DNA of 5,805 bases from Candidatus Woesearchaeota archaeon (GTDB lineage Archaea > Nanobdellota > Nanobdellia > Woesearchaeales > ARS49): the NCBI GenBank assembly GCA_026394935.1, contig JAPLZR010000030.1:1-5805 (forward strand), written 5' to 3'. Below are positions 1 to 5,659 of this stretch, piece by piece; positions within the stretch are counted from its first letter, which is position 1, and each line of letters opens with the position of its first letter. Under the pieces are notes generated by a model that was not told the DNA's origin, made no database searches, and worked only from the letters and a program-made list of their open reading frames with translations. A program made the translations under genes and the position numbers.

Positions 1-2399
1 CGAATAGTCTGCTTCTCAATCTTCAGGTCTGTCAGTGATTTTGTCTGAATCGTTATATCCTCTTCCAGTTTTTCAAGATCTTTTGAAATCTGAGTAATTG
101 TCTTGCCGAGCTCTTCTTTGTAATTCCTGGTCGCTTCCAGGTCTCCTACGTCAAGGTGCAAACTCTTTTCCTGCTTGATAATCTCGCCCTCAACATTTGC
201 CTTCAGCTCTCTCAGCCTTGTTATTTTCTCCTCGTTTTCCTTTCTGGAATTTTCAAGTTTGCCTAAATTAGATTCAAAGTCGAGAATCTTATTGCGCGCA
301 TCCTCAAGTCTTCCCTCAATCTCCTTTTCCTTGAAACTGCCCGTCTTTTTCTGCCTGAAACCGCCGGTCATAGCGCCGGTATGCTCACAAATGTCTCCAT
401 CCAAAGTAACCATCCTTGCAGCACCGATGCCAATTCTTCTGGCAGTCTCGATGTCCTCAACAACAAGCGTGTTTCCAAACACGTGCGAAAAAATGTTCTT
501 GAACTTAATATCAAAATCAAGCAGGTCAATAGCGAAACCATAAACCCCCTTCTCCTTTGACAGCTTTTTCAACTCATCTTTCTGCGGAGCAGGCTTAATC
601 TTATTAAGAGGCAAAAAAGTCGCGAAACCGAACCTGCCCTGCTTCAGGAATTTAATCGCGTTTGATGCAGTCCTATCATCATCAACAACAATACTGTGAA
701 TCTTCTGCGCAGCAGCAATCTCAAGCGCCAAAGCATACCTGCTTTCAGAACTGCCAAGCTCTGAAACCGTACCATAAACCTCGCCAAGCTTCTGACGGTT
801 TTCCAAAACTTTCTTGACAGCAATATTTGCCGCAATACTATCCTGAACAGACGCCTGCTTAATGCTTAATTTGTTCTCATCCTCTCTTAAAGAATGCAGT
901 TCTGCCCTGCTTTTTGCCAAAGTATTCGCATCTTTACTGTCCTGATTAAGAAGCTCGTTAAGCTCAAGAACTAATTTCTTGAACTGGTCCTTATTCTTCT
1001 TCAGAACTGCCAAGTCTTCCTGATGAGCATCTTCCAGCTCCTTGACTTTCGCAATCTTCTCATCCATCGTGGCAATCTGGTATTCTGCCTTATCTTTTTC
1101 TCTAACGAGCGTCTGCTGTTTTTCCCTCAGAATCTGTATCTCTCTCTGCTGTTCCTCAGCTTTCTTATCCAAATCCTCAAACTGCTTATCAATATCAGCT
1201 TCCTCAGCAAGATTATGCTTCTGCCTAAACTCTTTAATCTTAACATCAATTTCAGAAATCGTCTTTATCAATGACTGCAATTGCGCTATCTGGCATTGCT
1301 TCTGCTCATTCAGCTCCTTAATCTTTAAGTCAACTTCCTCCAAATTCTTCTGCAACTGCTCTTTTCTCTGGCTGATACGCTCTATTTCAGTCTTACAAGA
1401 ACTAATCCTAGTCTTATGGGTAGCAAGCTGAATCCTCAAATGCTCAACTTCCTTCTGAATCTTTATCTGCTCAACCTCACCCCTGCGCTCGATTTCACTG
1501 TTAATATCCTGAATAGACTGCTTATGCTGAGCAATCTCCTCTCTCAAGCTTTTGATTTGTTCCTGCAGTTTTGTAAGCCTTTCCTTATGAGAACCGCTCT
1601 TTTCCTCAAGTTTTTTTAATTCATCATCCTTCCTGTTCAAGTTTCTCTTCAGGTAGCTTGCCTTATTTTGCTTAATCTTGTCATTCAGTTCTTTGTACTT
1701 CAGCGCCTGGTCACGGTCTTTCTTCAATTCTTTAAGATAAGTCTCACGCTCCTTCAGAATGATTTCAGCTTCGTTCAGACGGTCACCGACCTTCTGCAGT
1801 TCATTCAACGCCTGCTGCTTCTTTTCCTCGTAAACACCAATACCTGCAATTTCTTCTATCAACTGCCGCCTTTCAACCGTGTTCATCTCAACAAGGCGGA
1901 CAATGTCACCCTGCAAAATTATGTTATAACCATCAGGATTGATTTTTGCAGCACCCAAAAGCTCAAGAATTTCCTGCCTCGTCTTAGTACTACCGTTAAT
2001 CTTATACTTGCTGGCGCCATCCTGCCGCACTATTCTCGATATTTTAATTTCCTCTTCCGGCAACGGAAAAGTCTTGTTCTTGTTATCAAACACAATGCTG
2101 ACCTCAGCAGCCTTTGCAGGCTGTTTAGTTTTTCCACCATTATAGATGAGGTTTGCGCTTTTTTCTGCCCTCAACTGTTTTGAACTTGACTTGCCAAGAA
2201 CAAAACACAAAGCGTCTAATACATTGCTCTTGCCAGAACCATTAGGACCAAGAATGACGTTAAAATCGTCGCCAAACAAAAGCTCTGTATACTTGCCAAA
2301 ACTCTTGAAGCCATCAATTACGAGCTTGGAAATCTTCGTAGGTTTAACTACCTGAGAGCTTGCTAACTGCTGTGTCGTCGCTATTTCACCAGTTTCCAT
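1..2399 (-). CDS. smc: Chromosome segregation protein SMC (5' part; C-terminus off the window)
   Basis: ATPase that, as a dimer usually with kleisin partners (ScpA type), organises and segregates chromosomes. I translated it from the ATG at 2399; the frame appears open to the edge, giving 799 residues of a family usually near 1,150-1,200. Visible domains: an N-terminal ABC half with Walker A GPNGSGKS at residues 51-58 and the Q-loop glutamine at about 163 (GYNIILQGD); a first coiled coil at about 170-515 rich in E/K/Q/L; and a hinge at about 520-685 with the conserved GEVYGTVSELG start and a CEHTGAMTGG end. The second coiled coil begins after that. The ABC signature and Walker B half lie beyond position 1. 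The start is supported by a TATA box about 27 nt upstream, which implies a leaderless or nearly leaderless mRNA. It leaves about 22 non-conserved residues before the usual ISKLVIDGFKSF start. No frame break was seen where I checked the phase. Confidence 0.96.
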   Translation of the reverse strand, partial: METGEIATTQQLASSQVVKPTKISKLVIDGFKSFGKYTELLFGDDFNVILGPNGSGKSNVLDALCFVLGKSSSKQLRAEKSANLIYNGGKTKQPAKAAEVSIVFDNKNKTFPLPEEEIKISRIVRQDGASKYKINGSTKTRQEILELLGAAKINPDGYNIILQGDIVRLVEMNTVERRQLIEEIAGIGVYEEKKQQALNELQKVGDRLNEAEIILKERETYLKELKKDRDQALKYKELNDKIKQNKASYLKRNLNRKDDELKKLEEKSGSHKERLTKLQEQIKSLREEIAQHKQSIQDINSEIERRGEVEQIKIQKEVEHLRIQLATHKTRISSCKTEIERISQRKEQLQKNLEEVDLKIKELNEQKQCQIAQLQSLIKTISEIDVKIKEFRQKHNLAEEADIDKQFEDLDKKAEEQQREIQILREKQQTLVREKDKAEYQIATMDEKIAKVKELEDAHQEDLAVLKKNKDQFKKLVLELNELLNQDSKDANTLAKSRAELHSLREDENKLSIKQASVQDSIAANIAVKKVLENRQKLGEVYGTVSELGSSESRYALALEIAAAQKIHSIVVDDDRTASNAIKFLKQGRFGFATFLPLNKIKPAPQKDELKKLSKEKGVYGFAIDLLDFDIKFKNIFSHVFGNTLVVEDIETARRIGIGAARMVTLDGDICEHTGAMTGGFRQKKTGSFKEKEIEGRLEDARNKILDFESNLGKLENSRKENEEKITRLRELKANVEGEIIKQEKSLHLDVGDLEATRNYKEELGKTITQISKDLEKLEEDITIQTKSLTDLKIEKQTI

Positions 2400-2422
2400 T
2401 ATTCTTTTTTGTATATCAAGAG

Positions 2423-2432
2423 TTTATAAATA
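2423..2432 (-). promoter_or_regulatory. TATA box for smc
   Basis: On the minus strand this reads TATTTATAAA, inside an A/T-rich stretch. Its centre is about 27 nt before the smc ATG at 2399, so transcription would start at or within a few bases of the start codon. No Shine-Dalgarno sequence is seen between box and ATG. The core TTTATAAA is palindromic, so the same box could also fire rightwards, with a start near 2453. Confidence 0.6.
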
Positions 2433-2444
2433 TTTGGTGAGTCC

Positions 2445-2538
2445 ACTGTCTGCCGCGGTCTCCGACTTGATTTTTCTCCCCACGCAAGCTAAGGGGAGAA
2501 GAAATCAACCTTGCAAAGCAAGGCGCGGCGGCAATAGT
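2445..2538. other. Structured three-stem element in the smc/ppiC divergent spacer
   Basis: Three helices abut here. Stem 1 pairs TTGATTTTTCTCCCC (2467-2481) with 2493-2508, about 15 bp with one bulged base and an 11-nt loop. Stem 2 is a perfect 6-bp hairpin CCTTGC-AAA-GCAAGG (2509-2523). A closing stem pairs GCCGCG (2452-2457) with CGCGGC (2524-2529). An alternative closing stem pairs TGCCGC (2451-2456) with GCGGCA (2528-2533) and extends weakly through ACTGT (2445-2449) with 2534-2538. Stems 1 and 2 and the closing stem follow one another without spacer bases on the 3' side. The loop of stem 1 contains GCAAG (2484-2488), complementary to CTTGC in stem 2. It could be a small RNA, a structured leader, or a DNA palindrome left by a mobile element. 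I recognise no known family, and the strand is undetermined. Confidence 0.5.
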
Positions 2539-2540
2539 CA

Positions 2541-2555
2541 GAAAGCTATATAAAT
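2541..2555 (+). promoter_or_regulatory. BRE/TATA promoter for the ppiC-transporter pair
   Basis: A purine-rich GAAAGC stretch (BRE-like) precedes TATATAAAT (2547-2555). The box centre is about 26 nt before the ATG at 2577, predicting a transcript that starts at or just before the start codon. Only a weak AGG precedes the ATG, in keeping with leaderless translation. Confidence 0.6.
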
Positions 2556-2576
2556 ATCATATCCGGCAGGAATACC

Positions 2577-2858
2577 ATGGCAAACAAAGTACACGCAGCA
2601 CACATCCTGGTAAAAACAGAACAAGAAGCATTCGGACTATTATTTGACATAAACCACGGCAAGAACTTTGAAGACGTCGCAAAAGAAAAATCACTCTGCC
2701 CATCCGGCAAGAAAGGCGGAGACTTAGGCTGGTTTGGACGCGGTCAAATGGTCAAAGAGTTCGAAATAGCAGCATTCTCAATGAAACCAGGCGAAACATC
2801 AAAGCCGGTAAAAACACAGTTTGGATGGCACATAATTAAAGTTGTTGAAGTGAAGTAA
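2577..2858 (+). CDS. ppiC: Parvulin-type peptidyl-prolyl cis-trans isomerase (single domain)
   Basis: Catalyses cis-trans isomerisation of X-Pro bonds and so assists protein folding; with no signal peptide or membrane segment it should be cytoplasmic. At 93 residues it is a lone rotamase domain, the same length as E. coli parvulin PpiC, which it closely resembles: HILVK at 9-13 (His9), SLCPSGKKGGDLGWF at 39-53, GQMVKEF at 56-62, and a C-terminal TQFGWHIIKV at 80-89 (His85). His9, Cys41, Met58, Phe62 and His85 correspond to the usual active-site and pocket positions. The ATG at 2577 is the only start that keeps the full domain and sits the right distance from the TATA box. Its TAA is followed directly by the ATG of the transporter, so the two are probably co-transcribed. 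The symbol follows the bacterial homologue; archaeal relatives are often simply called parvulins. Confidence 0.93.
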   Translation: MANKVHAAHILVKTEQEAFGLLFDINHGKNFEDVAKEKSLCPSGKKGGDLGWFGRGQMVKEFEIAAFSMKPGETSKPVKTQFGWHIIKVVEVK

Positions 2859-3743
2859 ATGGAAACCTGGATTCTACTGGCGCTCCTTGCGCCCCTGTTT
2901 TACGCTCTCTCAAACGTAGTTGACAAATTCCTATTGAACAACAGAGTAAGATACTGTTTTGCCATGGCACCCATTGCCGGATTTTTCGCATTACTTTTTG
3001 GACTCGGCGCGCTTTTCTTCGTATCATTTGAAGGAATAACAACAACACAAATGCTCATTGTGTTCCTTTTAGGAATTGGAATAAGCACAGTCTATGTACT
3101 ATATTATTACGTGATGTCAGTTGAAGAAGCATCACGTGTAGTCTCAATCGCTTTCTTATCCCCTGTATTTGTGCTGATATTTGCGGCATTTTTCCTGGGC
3201 GAACGCCTGCCCGGATGGAAATACCTTGCAGTCCTTCTTGTAATTGGAGGAGCAGTCCTGATTGGAATGCAAGGAATCCAACGCGGAATCCTAATGAGAA
3301 AAGGCTTCTACTGGCGATTACTAACCTGCTTAATAAATGCAGGAATCGTAATAACACAAAAATACATGCTGGGAGACTTACAGTTTTTACAATTATTTAG
3401 CATCCAATGCTTTGGACTTTTCTTTGGGCTCTCTTTAACACTGCTCTCGCCAAAAATCAGAGCACATTTCAAACACGTTGCAAAAAGCACACACTATGTG
3501 TTTTTGTCAGAAGGACTAACATTCACAGGCGCATTAATTCTCCTGGCAGCAATGTCCCGCGGACCAGTATCAATCACAAGCGCACTGGCGTCAGTACAAC
3601 CAGTATACATGCTAATCTTTGCTATTCTACTGAGCATATTCCTGCCCAACATCCTGAAAGAAGAATTCACAAGAAAAACTTTGGCAATAAAAATCGTGGC
3701 TGTGCTAATGATTACAGTAGGAGCGTATTTGGTAGCGGCTTAA
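2859..3743 (+). CDS. EamA/DMT-superfamily membrane transporter, 10 TM
   Basis: A 294-residue integral membrane protein with about ten hydrophobic segments (near residues 4-21, 34-55, 64-85, 93-113, 119-138, 149-166, 176-196, 212-231, 237-262 and 274-292). It shows the duplicated EamA architecture. The first half ends in SPVFVLIFAAFFLGERLPGW (101-120) plus a final helix; the second ends in the parallel SVQPVYMLIFAILL (245-258), ILKEEF (265-270) and last helix. The P-V-h-E pattern ahead of the final helix of each repeat is the family hallmark. Drug/metabolite transporters of this type export or import small metabolites such as amino acids; the substrate cannot be read from sequence. The ATG follows the ppiC stop with zero spacing, so translation is probably coupled. 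The final TAA overlaps the rnhB stop on the other strand, sharing TTAA at 3740-3743. Confidence 0.9.
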   Translation: METWILLALLAPLFYALSNVVDKFLLNNRVRYCFAMAPIAGFFALLFGLGALFFVSFEGITTTQMLIVFLLGIGISTVYVLYYYVMSVEEASRVVSIAFLSPVFVLIFAAFFLGERLPGWKYLAVLLVIGGAVLIGMQGIQRGILMRKGFYWRLLTCLINAGIVITQKYMLGDLQFLQLFSIQCFGLFFGLSLTLLSPKIRAHFKHVAKSTHYVFLSEGLTFTGALILLAAMSRGPVSITSALASVQPVYMLIFAILLSIFLPNILKEEFTRKTLAIKIVAVLMITVGAYLVAA

Positions 3744-4426
3744 TATTCTCCCAACTTCTTCTGCTTCTTCAAACCAGCAATTACCCTATAAGGAGTCCAA
3801 CTGTGCCTGAAAATCTCAGGGTGCTTGTCCCAAGCTTTTTTTAAGTATGCTGCAGTCTTCGGGTCAGCCATATAGCCAGAACCGAAATCCTCGCCAACAT
3901 GCTCTTTAATCTTCTCAATTTCTGCATCTCTGGCAACTTTTGCAAGAATAGAAGCAGCACCAACAATCAAATACTTTGAATCAGCCTTGTGCTCTGTCTT
4001 GAACGTAATACTCTTTGCCATCAAACGCTCAGCAATGTATTCGTGATACGCTTTAGTATTAGTGCTCGGGCAGTCAATCAAAGCAGTGTCAGGACTAAGC
4101 ATGTTGATGAGCTCTACTGACTTATCTGCTTCAAGCCAGTTCAGGTTTGCGCCCTCTTCTGAGAGAACATTCTTGTCGATTTCAGCAGGAGGAATTAATA
4201 TCAACTGGTATTTAACGTGTTGCGGCAGAACTTTGGCAATCCTTTCTCGTTGCAATGGAGTCAGCAGTTTACTATCTTTCACTCCCAAATCTTTGAGTTT
4301 TATGGTGCCACCTTCTTCAATCATTGCCCCACATATTACCAATGGACCGATGATGCAGCCTCTGGGCGAAACTAGAAGGCCCTAGTTTTCTCTGCCCGCT
4401 TCATCGATACCGCAAATCTTTGTCAT
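3740..4426 (-). CDS. rnhB: Ribonuclease HII, split by a putative 30-nt BHB intron
   Basis: Cleaves RNA in RNA/DNA hybrids and at single ribonucleotides in DNA. The frame starts at ATG 4426 (MTKICGIDEAGR), is broken by an in-frame TAG (4384-4382), and resumes in the same frame at 4361 as GCIIGPLVICGAM to a TAA at 3742-3740. Removing 4391-4362 gives 218 residues, normal for archaeal RNase HII. The expected acidic residues are all present: Asp8 and Glu9 in GIDEAGRG, Asp108 in LIDCPSTN, and Asp139 in HKADSKY, followed by the family motif AASILAKVARD. The GRG motif (11-13), which contacts the ribonucleotide junction, is completed only by joining the two parts. A downstream TTG at 4342 would lose Asp8 and Glu9, so it cannot yield active enzyme. 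The ATG overlaps the upstream endonuclease stop (ATGA, 4426-4423), and no separate promoter or Shine-Dalgarno site is obvious. A pseudogene is the alternative, but the rest of the gene looks fully conserved. Confidence 0.88.
3836..3842 (+). terminator. Possible poly-T terminator for the ppiC-transporter transcript
   Basis: A run of seven T on the plus strand lies about 93 nt past the transporter stop, inside the antisense of rnhB. Archaeal RNA polymerase terminates at T-runs without needing a hairpin, and this is the first long one downstream. With overlapping stops, each convergent transcript must end inside the other gene. Weak evidence. Confidence 0.25.
4362..4391 (-). other. Putative archaeal bulge-helix-bulge mRNA intron in rnhB
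   Basis: On the minus strand the RNA reads outer arm GAUGAAGC (4405-4398), central GGGC (4397-4394), bulge AGA (4393-4391), inner arm GAAAACUAG (4390-4382), loop GGCCUU (4381-4376), inner arm CUAGUUUC (4375-4368), central GCCC (4367-4364), bulge AGA (4363-4361), outer arm GGCUGCAUC (4360-4352). The central helix is exactly 4 bp. Each bulge lies 3' of its central strand, as the tRNA-splicing endonuclease requires, and the inner helix is 8 bp with one bulged A. The outer helix has 7 pairs with one A-G mismatch and needs one extra unpaired G beside the 3' bulge, so that bulge may be four bases. Cutting AG|A on both sides excises 30 nt with the TAG and joins GGC-AGA-GGC (Gly-Arg-Gly) in frame. 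Both borders share CAGAG, so the spliced product is the same whichever of those bonds is cut. Confidence 0.82.
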
Positions 4427-5439
4427 ATAACTGTGATTTTTTTCTCGGAGCGCAAAAGTTTCCACTTTTTGTCGCCATCACGAGTAATAAGTTTTAGCTT
4501 CTCAAGTTCTCGCAATCTTTTTGATACAGACCTCGGCGTAACACGAATGCACTTCGCGAGTTCTGTTGTTGTGTGAGGATTGCGGTCTAATAGATTTAAA
4601 TATCTTTGCTTGATGGATGAAATTATGACTGTTGCCTGTGATGTAAGAATCCAATAAGATTTGCTTCTAACACGAAAGACTTTGACAAGTCTTTTCTTTT
4701 TCAGTTCAATGAGTATCTCTGCAATACGCGATGATGAACGGTTAAATAAATGACTTAATTCTTCTGTTGTATGAGAATTAACTAATATGCGCATAAGTTC
4801 ATCACGTATGTGATGTGCACGATAATGCGCTTCTTTATACGTATTATATGCCAAATGAAATTTCTGTTTCTTATCGGGATGCAAATCTGCCAATTTATAT
4901 CGATGAAAAATGTCCCAATTCCATTTACCAGTCATATCATATGCTCGGTCAGAACCACGAAAAACTGAAGTTATTCCCAACGTGGTCAATAAATTATCAA
5001 TAAATTCTTTCTGTTGTTTCTGAGCTATTCTAAGTGTGCGGTTATTGTGTTCTCCGGTTTTTATATTTCCCTCGCCTGCAAAGAAGCCTCTTAAAATATC
5101 TGCATGCAGAGAAATATCCTGTAAAAATTCGCTTACTAGAAGTTTCCATTTTCGCATAACTTCAACCGAAGCAAGTCTCCAAATGAAATATGGCTTTCGT
5201 GCTCTTGTATCAAAATATCTTTTTACGGCAACATTGTTGATGGGCGAATCCGCATTTCCTGTTTTTGAATAAGTGTAAACCCTGATGTTTTTGTTTGGAT
5301 AAATCGGCGCCAGCGTTTTGTGAAAATGTTTAATTAATTCAGGCGAAGAATTAGTGAAGGTCAGTTCGTTATCGCATTTATTATTTCCTTCCGCAAGCCA
5401 AAGCCCTACACATTCCGCCAAGCATTGTTTATTTGGCAC
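4423..5439 (-). CDS. LAGLIDADG endonuclease-like protein with two C-terminal winged-helix domains
   Basis: A 338-residue protein. Two LAGLIDADG helices are visible: LAECVGLWLAEGN at residues 7-19, with acidic Glu17, and ILRGFFAGEGN at 115-125, with Glu123. The about 105-residue spacing and both acidic residues fit an active single-chain double-motif DNA endonuclease. The C-terminal third holds two predicted winged helix-turn-helix units at about 211-266 (TTEELSHLFNRSSSRIAEIL, then a wing ending SKSYWIL) and 272-330 (TTTELAKCIRVTPRSVSKRL, then a wing ending KKWKLL). These probably add DNA specificity. The GTG start at 5439 is chosen because a TATA box lies 26 nt upstream, motif 1 follows at once, and the frame is closed by a stop at 5466-5464. 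It overlaps the rnhB ATG by 4 nt. It is free-standing: not inside an intron or an intein frame. A regulator with a LAGLIDADG fold, as in bacterial WhiA, is an alternative, but retained acidic residues favour a nuclease. Confidence 0.85.
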   Translation of the reverse strand: MPNKQCLAECVGLWLAEGNNKCDNELTFTNSSPELIKHFHKTLAPIYPNKNIRVYTYSKTGNADSPINNVAVKRYFDTRARKPYFIWRLASVEVMRKWKLLVSEFLQDISLHADILRGFFAGEGNIKTGEHNNRTLRIAQKQQKEFIDNLLTTLGITSVFRGSDRAYDMTGKWNWDIFHRYKLADLHPDKKQKFHLAYNTYKEAHYRAHHIRDELMRILVNSHTTEELSHLFNRSSSRIAEILIELKKKRLVKVFRVRSKSYWILTSQATVIISSIKQRYLNLLDRNPHTTTELAKCIRVTPRSVSKRLRELEKLKLITRDGDKKWKLLRSEKKITVI

Positions 5440-5460
5440 TTTAAAATTTACGAAATTATC

Positions 5461-5470
5461 TATTTAAATA
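5461..5470 (-). promoter_or_regulatory. TATA box for the endonuclease-rnhB pair
   Basis: TATTTAAATA, palindromic, preceded on the minus strand by GCGAGG. Its centre is about 26 nt before the GTG at 5439, so the transcript should start at or one base before the start codon. This supports GTG 5439 as the start and implies that rnhB is expressed from the endonuclease promoter. Confidence 0.6.
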
Positions 5471-5475
5471 CCTCG

Positions 5476-5546
5476 CCCACGTGGTTGTCCAGTGGGAATT
5501 TTTATCGACGTGAAAACTTTCCGGAATGTCCAGTGTGTTTTTCCGG
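5476..5546. repeat. Paired 9-bp direct repeat with nested palindromes between divergent promoters
   Basis: TGTCCAGTG occurs at 5486-5494 and again at 5527-5535, 41 bp apart in the same orientation, about four helical turns. The first copy overlaps an imperfect palindrome, CCCAC-G-TGG (5476-5484) against CCAGTGGG (5489-5496). The second sits between CCGGAA (5521-5526) and TTCCGG (5541-5546). One copy lies just upstream of each divergent promoter, a plausible site for a dimeric regulator. No known operator is recognised. Confidence 0.4.
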
Positions 5547-5554
5547 TTTTTTGA

Positions 5555-5570
5555 CCAAAACGTTTATATA
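5555..5570 (+). promoter_or_regulatory. BRE/TATA promoter for the right-edge gene
   Basis: CCAAAACG (5555-5562, BRE-like) is followed by TTTATATA (5563-5570). A start about 26 nt past the box centre falls at about 5593, leaving a leader of about 67 nt before the ATG at 5660. This is the longest predicted leader in the window. Confidence 0.6.
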
Positions 5571-5592
5571 CATTTTGATTATATGAAACATT

Positions 5593-5631
5593 ATGAAAAA
5601 AGATGTTGCGCTGAAACGAGGTTTCAGCTGA
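5593..5631 (+). CDS. Possible 12-codon leaderless upstream ORF
   Basis: ATG at 5593-5595 coincides with the predicted transcription start and reads MKKDVALKRGFS, then TGA at 5629-5631. Its first 14 bases match those at the downstream gene start (ATGAAAAAAGA-GT) with one difference. It spans the leader hairpin and stops just past it. It could be a regulatory leader peptide, a remnant of a duplicated start, or chance; evidence is positional only. Confidence 0.25.
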   Translation: MKKDVALKRGFS

Positions 5632-5632
5632 C
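5605..5632 (+). promoter_or_regulatory. Leader hairpin before the right-edge gene
   Basis: A perfect 8-bp stem GCTGAAAC (5610-5617) with GTTTCAGC (5621-5628) closes a GAG loop. GTT (5605-5607) and GAC (5630-5632) can extend it across a small internal loop. It lies in the predicted 5' leader, inside the short upstream reading frame and about 20 nt before the ribosome-binding site. No T-run follows, so it is not an intrinsic terminator. A protein-binding or translational control site is possible. Confidence 0.4.
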
Positions 5633-5647
5633 TTCATTTTATTCATA

Positions 5648-5654
5648 GGGAGTG
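5648..5654 (+). promoter_or_regulatory. Shine-Dalgarno site for the right-edge gene
   Basis: GGGAGTG ends 5 nt before the ATG at 5660 and matches the GGAGGTGA anti-16S consensus well. It is the clearest ribosome-binding site in the window and fixes the start at 5660 rather than at the upstream ATGs at 5583 or 5593. The other transcript-first genes here lack one, in line with leaderless translation. Confidence 0.6.
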
Positions 5655-5659
5655 TTACC

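Noticed and set aside
1042..2183. Long plus-strand reading frames, up to 171 codons, across 1023-2355
   Set aside because: They lie antisense to the smc coding sequence, which is firmly identified. Their Leu/Phe/Ser-rich products are typical shadows of a Glu/Lys-rich coiled coil.
3109..3137. Perfect 8-bp inverted repeat ACGTGATG/CATCACGT with a 13-nt loop
   Set aside because: It lies inside the transporter coding sequence, with no partner copy or regulatory context; probably chance.
3407..3844. 145-codon plus-strand frame overlapping the transporter's second half
   Set aside because: Wrong-frame shadow: the EamA repeat is clear in the other frame, and this product is hydrophilic and featureless.
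3740..4342. RNase HII starting at TTG 4342 (200 residues)
   Set aside because: It would lack GIDEAGRG with two catalytic acidic residues, although this motif is encoded just upstream in the same frame.
4382..4384. In-frame TAG in rnhB read as pyrrolysine or another recoding event
   Set aside because: Readthrough would place ten extra residues inside the GRG motif next to the catalytic Asp-Glu, which RNase HII does not tolerate in any form I know. The BHB fold explains the segment better.
4362..4391. Simple insertion with a CAGAG target duplication, or a dead gene
   Set aside because: The shared CAGAG borders could be a duplication, but the exact 4-bp helix, the opposed AGA bulges, the multiple-of-three length and the intact remaining gene favour a spliced intron. 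Kept as the main alternative.
4423..5439. Intein or intron-encoded endonuclease within rnhB
   Set aside because: The gene lies wholly upstream of the rnhB start, no Hint splicing motifs are seen, and no rnhB exon precedes it.
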